Assembly: GCA_964429855.1 (NCBI GenBank)
Contig: CAYSDM010000004.1
Coordinates: 49,595-113,594 of the forward strand
Length of the DNA stretch: 64,000 bases
Origin: CALLMM01 sp964429855
GTDB taxonomy: Bacteria; Armatimonadota; Chthonomonadetes; Chthonomonadales; CAJBBX01
Reading direction: 5' to 3'
Shown: in pieces, positions 52,141 to 59,856 of the stretch
How positions within the stretch are numbered: position 1 is the first letter of the stretch
Layout: every line of letters starts with the position of its first letter
Position numbers and translations under genes: made by a program
The notes under the pieces: model-generated
What the model was told of the DNA's origin: nothing
What the model saw: the letters and a program-made list of their open reading frames with translations, nothing else
Database searches by the model: none

Positions 52141-53232
52141 TCAGCGAGGAGCGGGCGTTCCGCCGGTGGGAGGCTGTCCGCCGGGAGCGGGCTGCGGCGC
52201 GCCGGGCACAGGCGCGCCGGGAACCAGCTGACCGGAAGCCGCCGCCTTTAACTGCTCGCCTATCTGCTCATACCCCTTGATGTTAACCTGAATATCTGAC
52301 TTTGCCGTGTACTCCCGAACGATGGTCTGCGCGCGCTGCAGTGCGTTCGGATCTTTCTTCTGGATGGCGTTGGTCTCCACGAAGAAGCGCACCTCCTCCA
52401 TCGTGGGCATCACTCCTACCTTCTTCTCGATCAGTTGGATCAGGAAGTAACGGGTTTCGGTCGTTGCGCCAGGCTGCCCGCCCGCGCCTCGCGCCGGAAC
52501 CACTGCCCGAACGATCTCCTTTGTAAATTCGTTGGGCTTGAGCTTGCGCGCCGCCTGCAGGATCGGCTCCGGCATCCCCTGAATATCGGGAATAAAGCCG
52601 ATATCGCCGCTTTTCGACGCCGAGTCTTTATCCTCCGACTTGGTAAGCGCGACCGTTTCAAAAGGCACGCCCTTGTTCAGAGCATCCAGCGCCTCTTTCG
52701 CCTTCGCCTCGCTGCTCACATCCACCACGCGCAGGCGATATTGATCCGGCTGCATGAGACCCTGCTTCAACTCCTCATAGGTCTTGTTCAGATCGTCCTG
52801 CTGAATGTTGAGCGGTTTGTACATGAGATAGTGGAAGGCAAGCTGCAGGCGCGCCAGCCGCTTCCACTCCTCTTCAGAACGGAAGGGGCTGGAACCGATA
52901 GCGCCTGGATAGGCGGGATACTTCTTGGCGTAGGCGATGTAGCTGGCGATCTGCGCGTCGGAGGGGACCACCTGCTTCTCCGCCGCCGCCTGCAGAATCA
53001 GCCGATCCCGGATGATGGACTGCATGGCAAATTCGCCCGCGCGCGAGGGACCGCCGCGCTGCGCCGATTCCGCCAGCGACACGGCATCCACCTCTCTGAC
53101 GCGGGTGTTGAACTCCGCCTCCGTAATGGAATCTTTATTGACACGCACCGCCACCTTTTCGCTGCTGCCGCATCCGGCCCAGAGGGTCAGCGAGAGCATC
53201 AGCGCTGCGCCGTATAGTAGAAAACGTTTCAA
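52141..53232 (-). CDS. SurA/PrsA-like parvulin peptidyl-prolyl isomerase, lipoprotein-like
   Basis: The best start is TTG at 53232, with GAGGTG at six bases upstream; the frame extends 38 codons further, unsupported. The 363-residue product starts with LKRFLLYGAALMLSLTLWAGC, a signal ending in Cys that may be lipidated. A SurA N-terminal-type helical region (about 35-165, VNKDSITEAEFNTRVREV) follows, then a parvulin-type domain (about 175-270, YRLRVVDVSSEAKAKEAL, SKSGDIGFIP) and a Pro/Gly-rich C-terminus. It should help fold secreted proteins at the outer face of the membrane. It is between the SwrB-like gene and MazG. Confidence 0.82.
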   Translation of the reverse strand: MKRFLLYGAALMLSLTLWAGCGSSEKVAVRVNKDSITEAEFNTRVREVDAVSLAESAQRGGPSRAGEFAMQSIIRDRLILQAAAEKQVVPSDAQIASYIAYAKKYPAYPGAIGSSPFRSEEEWKRLARLQLAFHYLMYKPLNIQQDDLNKTYEELKQGLMQPDQYRLRVVDVSSEAKAKEALDALNKGVPFETVALTKSEDKDSASKSGDIGFIPDIQGMPEPILQAARKLKPNEFTKEIVRAVVPARGAGGQPGATTETRYFLIQLIEKKVGVMPTMEEVRFFVETNAIQKKDPNALQRAQTIVREYTAKSDIQVNIKGYEQIGEQLKAAASGQLVPGAPVPGAPQPAPGGQPPTGGTPAPR

Positions 53233-53351
53233 ATCAGGCACCTCAAACAGGATGATTTCGCGCTCTGCCAGACGGGCGGACGCCGCGTCTGGCAGGCGCT
53301 TCCGATAGATTCGACCTCTCCATGTTTTACGTAAATGCGCGAACAAACGGC

Positions 53352-53852
53352 TCAGGAGACTCGCGAACGCAGACCGAGGATCAACTCCACTTCGCCGACG
53401 GAAAATCCAGTGCTCTGCGCGATAACTGCGTGGTCCTGACCGGCATCCGCCAGGGAGTAGACCTCCTGATAGCGGGCTGTCAGCGCGGAATTCGCAGGAA
53501 GCGGGGGAGCCGGGGACAGGGAGGGAGAAGGGGAGACAACGGCAGTCGTTTCGGGAATGCGCGCCGGGCTGTCAGGTCCGGGAGCTTCTATCTCCTGAAG
53601 CCGACGATCCAGCGCAGTCAGCAGTTCGCGGGCTTCCAGACAGCGCGCCTCCAACTGCGCGGAGGTCTGTGTGGACTCCAGCTTTAGCTGTTCCAGAAGC
53701 GCGGCTATACTCTTCTGCAGGGCTTTGATTTCGGTCAGCACGGGAACCTGCGCGGCGCGGGCGGTCAGGTCCGTCTTCGCCTGCTGGAACAGCACCCAGC
53801 CTGCCACCAGCAGCAGTATCTGTACTGCCAGTACGATTGCCCCCCACTCCAT
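53352..53852 (-). CDS. SwrB/DUF6115-like membrane protein with coiled coil and C-terminal HTH-like segment
   Basis: The 166-residue product has an N-terminal membrane helix (IVLAVQILLLVAGWVLFQQA), a coiled coil at about 30-90 (KALQKSIAALLEQLKLESTQTSAQLEARC), a Pro/Ser/Thr linker, and a C-terminal helix-turn-helix-like segment (VYSLADAGQDHAVIAQSTGFSVGEVELILGL). This layout is that of SwrB/DUF6115/DUF2802 proteins, found in flagellar gene neighbourhoods. No flagellar gene is otherwise in the window. The ribosome site is GTGAGGACAACGC. It is 39 bp downstream of the MDIRPIN-type gene. Confidence 0.75.
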   Translation of the reverse strand: MEWGAIVLAVQILLLVAGWVLFQQAKTDLTARAAQVPVLTEIKALQKSIAALLEQLKLESTQTSAQLEARCLEARELLTALDRRLQEIEAPGPDSPARIPETTAVVSPSPSLSPAPPLPANSALTARYQEVYSLADAGQDHAVIAQSTGFSVGEVELILGLRSRVS

Positions 53853-53891
53853 GCGTTGTCCTCACAGACTGAACGGCGCGTGACCGATATA

Positions 53892-54191
53892 TCAGGCGCG
53901 AATATCAATGCGTTTCGGGGCAAGCATCGCGGACTCATCCGGCGATTCCACCGTCTTCGGAGTCTGCGCGGACGCCTGTTCCTGTGCGGCAAGATAGTCC
54001 TCGCTGACATCCACCGTATCCAGCGCGGCTTCGGTCTCCACATTGATGTCTGGAGAGCGCCGTCGGCTCTGCCTGCGGTCCGCCTGCTCCTTCTGCCCGA
54101 ACTCCTGCGCCTCTTCTTCCGGTTTTACCTGGTGGATTGCCTCGGTCGCCGGGGTGACTCCCAGTGTCGGGTTGATCGGACGAATATCCAT
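53892..54191 (-). CDS. Small acidic hypothetical protein (MDIRPIN N-terminus)
   Basis: I choose the ATG at 54191, which has GAGGG at nine bases; the frame allows an ATG at 54209 but its ribosome site is too close. The 99-residue product begins MDIRPINPTLGV and is charged, with no signal or membrane segment, a Gln/Arg-rich middle and an acidic Ser/Asp stretch. Similar short MDIRPI proteins accompany SwrB-like genes, in my recollection; the function is unknown. It heads the unit driven by the promoter at 54301-54330. Confidence 0.65.
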   Translation of the reverse strand: MDIRPINPTLGVTPATEAIHQVKPEEEAQEFGQKEQADRRQSRRRSPDINVETEAALDTVDVSEDYLAAQEQASAQTPKTVESPDESAMLAPKRIDIRA

Positions 54192-54243
54192 CGCTATTGC
54201 CCTCGCCATCCTTCAGAGCATAACGACTGCATACACGCATCAC

Positions 54244-54278
54244 AAAAAACGCCGGGCGGGCTGAAGCGGTTTCCGGCG
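54244..54278 (-). terminator. Attenuator-like hairpin plus T6 tract in the leader of the 54.2 kb minus-strand operon
   Basis: On the minus strand CGCCGG (54278-54273) and CCGGCG (54255-54250) form a 6-bp stem with a 17-nt loop, followed by TTTTTT (54249-54244). It lies between the promoter (54301-54330) and the first start codon (54191), the position of a transcriptional attenuator. The stem is short, so its strength is uncertain. Confidence 0.5.
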
Positions 54279-54300
54279 AACCCTGTCGGTCATTGAGGGG

Positions 54301-54330
54301 AGTATAGCACACGGTAGCAAAGAGTGTCAA
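54301..54330 (-). promoter_or_regulatory. Consensus sigma-70 promoter of the small-protein/SwrB-like/SurA-like/MazG unit
   Basis: Minus-strand TTGACA (54330-54325), 18-nt spacer, then TATACT (54306-54301) preceded by TGC (extended -10). It leaves a leader of about 100 nt before the start at 54191. Confidence 0.75.
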
Positions 54331-54492
54331 TCAAGAGCTTCAACCACGAAATCGTCGAGGGAAGCGAGCAAATCCGGCGGTATTATAACGATATTCGATA
54401 TTCGATTGAACAAATCGGCTTTCGCTGCGTCTATCAGGCTGGTGGACAGCAGGATTACACACCGGTAACGTGAAGCAGACGGAGCAGGAAAG

Positions 54493-55092
54493 GTGATCGC
54501 AGTGTCCGACGCCGATGCAAGGCTCGTTCTGAGATGTCAGGCGAACGATTCCGCCGCTTTCAACGAGATCGTTGCACGGTATAAAAATAGGGTCTATAAC
54601 TATATCTGCCGGATGGTCGGAGCGGGCACGGACGCCGAGGACCTGGCGCAGGAGACCTTTGTTCGCGCCTACATGAGCATTCATTCGTTCCAGAGCCGCG
54701 CCAGTCTGAATACCTGGCTCTTTCGGATCGCCACCAACATCTGCATAGATCATGTGCGTAAGAGTAAGAAAGCGAAGGCGCTGATGACCTCGCTCTATCG
54801 CGAGGATACGGAGGAAGAGACCGAGGAGATACGCGATCTTCCTGACGAACGTTTTGAGCCGCAGCGAAGCCTGCTCACCAAAGAGCTTGCCGGTCAGTTG
54901 GATCATGCGCTGCAGACCCTGCCTGAGAAGCTGCGAACGGTGACACTGCTGTATGATATGGAGGGGCTTTCGTATGAGGAGATCGCGCAGATCGTGGACT
55001 GCCCGCTCGGTACGGTAAAATCAAGGCTGTTCCATGCGCGCGCGGCGCTGCGAGCGAAATTGACGCCCTATCTGGACGAACGCTGGAGTTAG
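54493..55092 (+). CDS. ECF-type RNA polymerase sigma factor (sigma-E-like)
   Basis: The start codon is GTG at 54493, with GGAGCAGGAAAG upstream; a GTG at 54502 is an alternative. The 199-residue product has region 2 (AAFNEIVARYKNRVYNYICRMVG, AEDLAQETFVRAYMSI, NTWLFRIATNICIDHVRKSKK) and region 4 (LPEKLRTVTLLYDMEGLSYEEIAQIVDCPLGTVKSRLFHARAALR). It directs RNA polymerase to envelope-stress-type promoters. The next gene is its likely zinc anti-sigma factor, 41 bp downstream. Confidence 0.93.
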   Translation: MIAVSDADARLVLRCQANDSAAFNEIVARYKNRVYNYICRMVGAGTDAEDLAQETFVRAYMSIHSFQSRASLNTWLFRIATNICIDHVRKSKKAKALMTSLYREDTEEETEEIRDLPDERFEPQRSLLTKELAGQLDHALQTLPEKLRTVTLLYDMEGLSYEEIAQIVDCPLGTVKSRLFHARAALRAKLTPYLDERWS

Positions 55093-55133
55093 TCGTCGGT
55101 TTCCTGTGGGGAGACAGGAAAGGATACGTTCCC

Positions 55134-55670
55134 ATGAACTGCCGAAAAATAGAGCCGATGCTGTCGGAGTATATGAATAACAATCTGTCTGCGCGTGAGA
55201 CGCTGACGGTGGACAGGCATCTGTCCGAGTGCAACGCCTGCGCGCGCCTGTTAAATGAGATGCGGCAAACCGTCTCGCTGCTGGCTTCCGCGCCCCGCCG
55301 TGAAGTCTCCGAGGATTTTATGGCTAATCTTCAGGCGCGGCTGGCGCAGACGCCCGCTCCCACTCCCCGGCGAGTCTGGCGGGACAATCTTCGCGCGATT
55401 TTTCGACCCCGCGCGCTGCCTGCCTGGGGAATGGCGGCGGCTGCCTGCGCGCTGCTGGTCTTTATGTTGATTCCGCGCCATGTGATGACGCCGACTTCCG
55501 CGCCGACCGTTACAGCCGTCCAGTCTGCCGATCTTATCGCGCAGACCGCCAAAAATCAGCATGTCGCGCTGACCGCCTCCAGTCCGCTGGATGATCTGGC
55601 GGCTGCCAATCTTGCCGCCAGCAGCGCCGATCTGGAGAGCGAACCTGCGGGAGACCGCGCCACGCGCTGA
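55134..55670 (+). CDS. Zinc-binding anti-sigma factor (ZAS), membrane-spanning
   Basis: The 178-residue product has the ZAS signature H29-x3-C33-x2-C36 (HLSECNAC), a helical N-terminal region that binds the sigma factor, and one membrane segment at about 100-120 (AWGMAAAACALLVFMLI). A short extracytoplasmic region follows. It should hold the upstream ECF sigma factor inactive until an envelope signal leads to its cleavage or release. It starts with AGGAAAGG and ends 61 bp before the RseB-like gene. Confidence 0.88.
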   Translation: MNCRKIEPMLSEYMNNNLSARETLTVDRHLSECNACARLLNEMRQTVSLLASAPRREVSEDFMANLQARLAQTPAPTPRRVWRDNLRAIFRPRALPAWGMAAAACALLVFMLIPRHVMTPTSAPTVTAVQSADLIAQTAKNQHVALTASSPLDDLAAANLAASSADLESEPAGDRATR

Positions 55671-55731
55671 GAGAAGAGGAGCGGTTGACCGCGCCGACGC
55701 ATAGCGCAGCGGTATCGCCAAATTAACTGCC

Positions 55732-56856
55732 ATGAAGACCTGGAGAGAGTATAATTCGCTTCGTACCGGTGCCGCCCTGAGCCTCGCCGCCCTGCTGACA
55801 GCGGCAATGATGCTCTTCAGCGCGCCGGGGGAGGCGCAGAATAGAGAGCCGAATATGCGGCGCAATTCCCCACGACCACCGTTTCAGGGACGGCCGCTTC
55901 CTGGCGCAAACTTTCGCCGCTTTGCGCCTGAAGACCAGAACCGCGCGCGTGAGATCATGCGGCTCTATCTGCGGCAGGGCAATCGTCAGCCCTATCAGGC
56001 GGAGGAGAGAACGCGCCTGTTTCGCGAACGCATGATCGAATCGACTCAAACCGTAAAGCATCAGGGACCGGGACGCACCCGCATCGAGTACTCCGATCCG
56101 CCGTTGCTGCAGGGAGATATTCTGCTGGTCAACGGCGGGCGCATCTTCAAGTATATCCGGCGTCAGAACAGGATACTGGAGGGTCCGGTCCCGATGGATG
56201 AGTTCAACAGCCGGGCACAGGCGTTTCTGCAGGGAGTGATGAAGGGAAGGATCACGGTGCGGGTGGTCGGCTCGGAGCAGATCGCCGGACAGAGCGCCTC
56301 GATTGTGGAGATACGTTCGGTGCGCGGCAGCGCCTTCTTCAAGCGTTTGTGGATTGATGAGAAAACAGGCGTGCGTCTGAAGATCGAGGATGCCGATCCG
56401 CAGGGCAATGTCATCTCGACCAGCTATTTTACCCGCGTCGAGTATGCGCCGATCTTCCGCCCGCGCGACTTCTCTCCGGCATCGCTGCCGAACGTGCCGC
56501 ATGAGCCGCTGCTGCCCGATACGCCCCCGCTGCCCAACGTTCAGGCGGCGCAGCAGCAGGTTCCCTATCCGATCCGCGAGCCGTCGCTGCCCGCAGGGTT
56601 TTCGCTCAAGGGAGTCTGGGTGGTTCCCTCCGCCGGTCCGCCGGTCACCATTTTGCGCTATACCGACGGAGTGATAACATTCGCGCTATTCCAGCACCCG
56701 GCGCGGCTTCCGATCAATGCCCCCGAACAGAAACGGATGCCGCCTCCGCGTCTGATCAATGGCGCGGCGCGCTGGATATCGGGAGACCGCAGCTACTTTT
56801 TGATCGGCAACCTCAAGCCGGAGAGCTTCCAGCAGATTGTCTCCTCGCTTCCCTGA
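55732..56856 (+). CDS. MucB/RseB-like exported sensor protein
   Basis: The 374-residue product has a signal peptide (SLAALLTAAMMLFSAPGEAQ). Residues about 90-240 match the RseB/MucB N-terminal lipid-binding-like fold: IEYSDPPLLQGDILLVNGGRIFKYI, GRITVRVVGSEQIAGQSASIVEIRS, and FKRLWIDEKTGVRLKIED. A Pro-rich linker and a C-terminal domain (PAGFSLKGVWVVPSAGPPVTILRYTDG) follow. In other bacteria RseB shields the anti-sigma factor from proteolysis in response to envelope state. The order sigma, anti-sigma, RseB-like is the classical one. Confidence 0.82.
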   Translation: MKTWREYNSLRTGAALSLAALLTAAMMLFSAPGEAQNREPNMRRNSPRPPFQGRPLPGANFRRFAPEDQNRAREIMRLYLRQGNRQPYQAEERTRLFRERMIESTQTVKHQGPGRTRIEYSDPPLLQGDILLVNGGRIFKYIRRQNRILEGPVPMDEFNSRAQAFLQGVMKGRITVRVVGSEQIAGQSASIVEIRSVRGSAFFKRLWIDEKTGVRLKIEDADPQGNVISTSYFTRVEYAPIFRPRDFSPASLPNVPHEPLLPDTPPLPNVQAAQQQVPYPIREPSLPAGFSLKGVWVVPSAGPPVTILRYTDGVITFALFQHPARLPINAPEQKRMPPPRLINGAARWISGDRSYFLIGNLKPESFQQIVSSLP

Positions 56857-56876
56857 CCGCTCGCATCTGGCGGCAA

Positions 56877-56911
56877 AAGCCCCCCTGGCGTCCGGCTGCT
56901 CCGGGGGGCTT
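56877..56911. terminator. Bidirectional terminator between RseB-like gene and the 57-kb hypothetical
   Basis: AAGCCCCCC (56877-56885) pairs with GGGGGGCTT (56903-56911), a perfect 9-bp stem. The minus strand continues CTTTTGCC, the plus strand CTTGTT. It lies between convergent stops at 56856 and 56945. Confidence 0.75.
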
Positions 56912-56944
56912 GTTCCGCCGTCATCGTCCGCTCGCGTGTGACTG

Positions 56945-58351
56945 TTACGGGAATTTAGAGACGACTTCAAACCCCATGTTGTCCCAGTGACGCATATCGT
57001 GCGTAGGCGTTCGCTCAATCCAGTAGCGTTCGTAGGGCTGGTAGCGCAGCAGTTCCGTCGGCTCCACGCCGGAGTGGTATAACTGGTGGGTAAACCAGAC
57101 ATGCGCGTTCGTAAATTGAGCGGTGACGCCGGGGGCAAACGTCTCATTGAGCAACGGACGGGCATTTCCCTCTTCGGTTACCAGAATCCGATCGGTGGTC
57201 AGATAGATGTCGAACCGATGCCGCAGGTCAATCGCTTCCGGTCCTCCGTTGAGATGTCCGTTGTAGTATTTCGACGACTGACGATACAGCCCGGGACGAA
57301 ACTTCTTGCTTCCCATCGCCCGGAAACTCTGAAGAAGCCGGGGCGCTGGCTCATTTGGCGCAAAACCCCAGACCCGGATGAACGCCTCCCTGCCGCGAAA
57401 CGTCACAGAGACAAATCGCCCGGAACTGGTCAACTGCTTGTTGCGATCCAGGTTGTTATGAATCATCATGTCGCCTGCCGGAGCGATGATCACATCCACC
57501 CATCGGCGCGCGCTGAAGTGCGCGTCCACCTCAAAAAAGACATGCAACACGCGCCCCTGAAAGTCCGCCGTCGCTTTCGGCATCATGGACAGACAGGAGT
57601 AGTTAACGTGTTTCGCGCCATCCTCCATGACGGACATCATATGCCCCGCTTCCTGGAAGATGTGGCTCTTTCCGGGGATCCCGTTCTTTTTTACGCTCTT
57701 ATGCCAGCTTGAATAGAATCCGGCTACCCATCGGTCGTTCTCCAACTGGATATAGCCGCTGTCCTGCGAGGGATTGCTGCGGTTGCCGGGAAAACGCCGT
57801 CGTAACTCGACAAACTGCGCCCAGTAGGGACTGTTCTGGGTCGTGGGATTGAGCGTAAAGGAGGGATCATGGAAGGTCTCCAGAAAACGATGGGTGGAAC
57901 CCAGCGTAAACCGAAACGGCAGCGTGGAGACCTGAAACGGCATGGAGCGCGCCAGAACCATCGGCTGCACCTGCGGCATTCCGCCGTCGTGCATATCCAT
58001 CGGTTCGCCATGACCGTTGATGTGTATCTCTTCGGTCTGGCTCATCTCCATCCGATCCACATGCAGCATATACGGACCAAGGCGATCAATCGCTTCGATC
58101 ACCAGCGTGGTCTCGTTCTCGATGCCGTTCCACTCGACGGTGGTATTGCCGCGCGTGTACTTCTTGATGTTGGGTCGGTTCACTTCGAATACCCGGTAGT
58201 CCACCGCGCCGGGGACCGGCGCAAAGATGACTTTCACACTGTCATCATTGGGGACAATTTTCAGAATGGCGATCTCGTCGTCCGCTCGCGCTGATGGCAT
58301 GGACATTGCCAGCGCAAGCGCGCTCGCAAAAAGGAGAGCTATGCGTTTCAT
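56945..58351 (-). CDS. Secreted hypothetical protein with N-terminal Fn3-like domain, 468 aa
   Basis: Residues 1-23 are a signal peptide (IALLFASALALAMSMPSARA). Residues about 25-110 look like an Fn3-type beta domain (VKVIFAPVPGAVDYRVFEVN, TTVEWNGIENETTLVIEAID). Residues about 140-460 are beta-rich with many Asp/His/aromatic residues (FRFTLGSTHRFLETFHDPSF; GKSHIFQEAGHMMSVMEDGAKHVNY), possibly a concanavalin-like lectin or glycosidase. I do not recognise the family. The gene is a single unit with terminators on its downstream side. Confidence 0.78.
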   Translation of the reverse strand: MKRIALLFASALALAMSMPSARADDEIAILKIVPNDDSVKVIFAPVPGAVDYRVFEVNRPNIKKYTRGNTTVEWNGIENETTLVIEAIDRLGPYMLHVDRMEMSQTEEIHINGHGEPMDMHDGGMPQVQPMVLARSMPFQVSTLPFRFTLGSTHRFLETFHDPSFTLNPTTQNSPYWAQFVELRRRFPGNRSNPSQDSGYIQLENDRWVAGFYSSWHKSVKKNGIPGKSHIFQEAGHMMSVMEDGAKHVNYSCLSMMPKATADFQGRVLHVFFEVDAHFSARRWVDVIIAPAGDMMIHNNLDRNKQLTSSGRFVSVTFRGREAFIRVWGFAPNEPAPRLLQSFRAMGSKKFRPGLYRQSSKYYNGHLNGGPEAIDLRHRFDIYLTTDRILVTEEGNARPLLNETFAPGVTAQFTNAHVWFTHQLYHSGVEPTELLRYQPYERYWIERTPTHDMRHWDNMGFEVVSKFP

Positions 58352-58604
58352 CGTGGTATACCTCTGAGGATATTGCGCCGTCCCGACCCTGCGTCATGGA
58401 CGTAGTAGAGTGTCATTCCAGATTTTGGCGAACTTCTGTGAGGCGAGAGGCATTTTTCTCTGAAAACCCGCAGAATACCCGGCGTTTCATGCTTTCGCAG
58501 AGGCATTTCAGAGCGGCGGATGGTAGGGATGGGGCTTCTCCGTCGTTGGTACCGCACAGAACGCGCCTCTTCCTGAATGCCGAAAAGAAGGCGCCGACAA
58601 GCCT

Positions 58605-58642
58605 GGCTCTGTCACTCGCCTTGCTGACGACGTGACAGAGCC
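58605..58642. repeat. Perfect 11-bp inverted repeat in gene-free region
   Basis: GGCTCTGTCAC (58605-58615) and GTGACAGAGCC (58632-58642) are separated by 16 nt. No T-tract follows. It could be a structured RNA hairpin, a mobile-element remnant or a protein-binding site. Confidence 0.6.
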
Positions 58643-58965
58643 TGATCCGTTGGGGAGAGTTTACGGAGGCGCGCATTCCTCAGGGATGTTCAGGTTGAGT
58701 TTCTGGAATCTCTCGGTTCTTCGACGGCTTCACCGCTGCCGAAGAGTTCGCTACGCCTGACATCGCGCGTTATCATGGCGAAGAGGGGAACTCCCGGCGT
58801 GGAGCCGGCAGTCATCGGTCTTGATAACGCCTCGGTGATACGCAGGGGCTTGCATATGGGCGGCTAATCGTTAGACGACGCATTGCGGCGATTTGTTGCC
58901 GGATCGCGGAAAATGTCGGAGGTTTTTTCGAACGCCTATTGTGGACATAAGAGACAGAGAGGCAG

Positions 58966-59013
58966 GAAAAAACCGACAACGCCGGACATTCTCGCTGCCC
59001 GGCGTTGTTGGTT
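58966..59013 (-). terminator. Intrinsic terminator of the PEP-CTERM gene
   Basis: A 15-bp stem (58971-58985 with 58999-59013, one G-U pair) is followed on the minus strand by six T (58972-58967, the last two overlapping the stem base). It sits 15 bp after the stop of the PEP-CTERM gene. Confidence 0.85.
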
Positions 59014-59028
59014 ACTTCGCGTAGAGCC

Positions 59029-59673
59029 TTATCGCTTGCGTCTTCGGATGAGGAAGAGAGATCCAGCGGAACCGGCTCCGATCAGCAGCGCCAGAGTCCC
59101 CGGCTCCGGAACCTCCGGAACCTCCCCGCCAAGCACACGGAAAGCGCCGCGAGTATCGTCTCCCACGCTATAGCTTGCGCCGCCATCTGTGGAGGTTGCG
59201 TGCGGTCCGGTGTCGCCGACGCTGTTCCAGTTCCATGCAGCCCAGGTATCGGAACTGACGAACGGAACCACCCAGTACTGCGTTCCCGCCGAGAGCAGGG
59301 GATTGAGCGCGGAGGTCACCGTGACGGTCGGGAAGGAGTCGCCGAACAGTCCCATCGCCCCGGAGACCGCCCACTCCTCGATCACCGATCCAGGCTTGCC
59401 CCCGTCATCGGTCATCAGCTTCAGCGTCAGTTCATTGGGACCGCTCACAAGATTGATGGCGGCCTCGATGCTGGCGAGGGGGGCGGAGAGGCCGGGAGTG
59501 AACGCCTCACCCTGAATGAAGGGAGGGCTTGCTACACCCAGTGTCCAGCCGGTACCGCTCTTGTAGGCGTTGCCCGGTCCGAAGTTGTCGAAGAGCACCT
59601 GCGCCCGGGCGGGTCGCAGGAGGGAGACAGTCATCAGGGCTGCCACCGCCAGAATGGGAAGAAACCGTCGCAT
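59029..59673 (-). CDS. PEP-CTERM sorting-domain protein
   Basis: The start at 59673 follows TAGGAGCGTATCT; the longer frame lacks a ribosome site. The 214-residue product has a signal peptide (LPILAVAALMTVSLLRPARA), a beta-sandwich body (about 25-180, GPGNAYKSGTGWTLG, IEAAINLVSGPNELTLKLM) and a C-terminal PEP-CTERM: V-P-E-P-G-T followed by a hydrophobic stretch (LALLIGAGSAGSLFLI) and a basic tail RRRKR. Such proteins are processed by exosortase and attached to the surface or exported. No exosortase is in the window. It has a near-consensus sigma-54 promoter (59741-59758). Confidence 0.9.
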   Translation of the reverse strand: MRRFLPILAVAALMTVSLLRPARAQVLFDNFGPGNAYKSGTGWTLGVASPPFIQGEAFTPGLSAPLASIEAAINLVSGPNELTLKLMTDDGGKPGSVIEEWAVSGAMGLFGDSFPTVTVTSALNPLLSAGTQYWVVPFVSSDTWAAWNWNSVGDTGPHATSTDGGASYSVGDDTRGAFRVLGGEVPEVPEPGTLALLIGAGSAGSLFLIRRRKR

Positions 59674-59740
59674 AGATACGCTCCTATGAGAGTTTAGGGG
59701 AGAGATCCGCAAGGGAGAGATCGTTCCCTGTACAATCTAC

Positions 59741-59758
59741 TTGCAAGAAACGTGCCAG
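59741..59758 (-). promoter_or_regulatory. Sigma-54 (-24/-12) promoter of the PEP-CTERM gene
   Basis: Minus-strand CTGGCACG-TTTC-TTGCAA from 59758 to 59741 matches the sigma-54 consensus YTGGCACG-N4-TTGCW; the GG (59756-59755) and GC (59744-59743) are exactly ten bases apart. The expected start is near 59731, leaving a leader of about 60 nt before the ATG at 59673. An enhancer-binding activator encoded elsewhere would be needed. Confidence 0.85.
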
Positions 59759-59856
59759 AAAGCAATACGAGTGAAAAAACTTAACGTTAATCTAAAACCG
59801 GTATTATTGACGGTGGATATAATAACGGGCAAGAGTAACAGCCTGCATCCGCAGGC

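Larger units (their letters stand above)
54192..54492. other. Divergent intergenic region with promoter and attenuator-like hairpin
   Basis: It contains the minus promoter (54301-54330), the attenuator-like hairpin (54244-54278) in its leader, and the upstream region of the ECF sigma gene, where I saw no confident promoter. No gene is present. Confidence 0.5.
58352..59028. other. 677-bp gene-free region
   Basis: No frame here has a ribosome site and convincing protein character; short frames such as 58413-58676 (minus) and 58883-59173 (plus) look spurious. It contains an 11-bp inverted repeat (58605-58642), two imperfect copies of AGAGGCATTT near 58449 and 58499, and the terminator of the PEP-CTERM gene (58966-59013). 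It could hold a decayed gene or an unrecognised small RNA. Confidence 0.5.

Noticed and set aside
58413..58676. 87-codon minus-strand frame in the gene-free region
   Set aside because: Basic, Cys/Arg-rich composition, no ribosome site and no recognisable motif.
58936..58960. Tn5 mosaic-end-like string (ATAAGAGACAG)
   Set aside because: Only 11 bases match the mosaic end and neither a transposase nor a partner end is present; likely chance.
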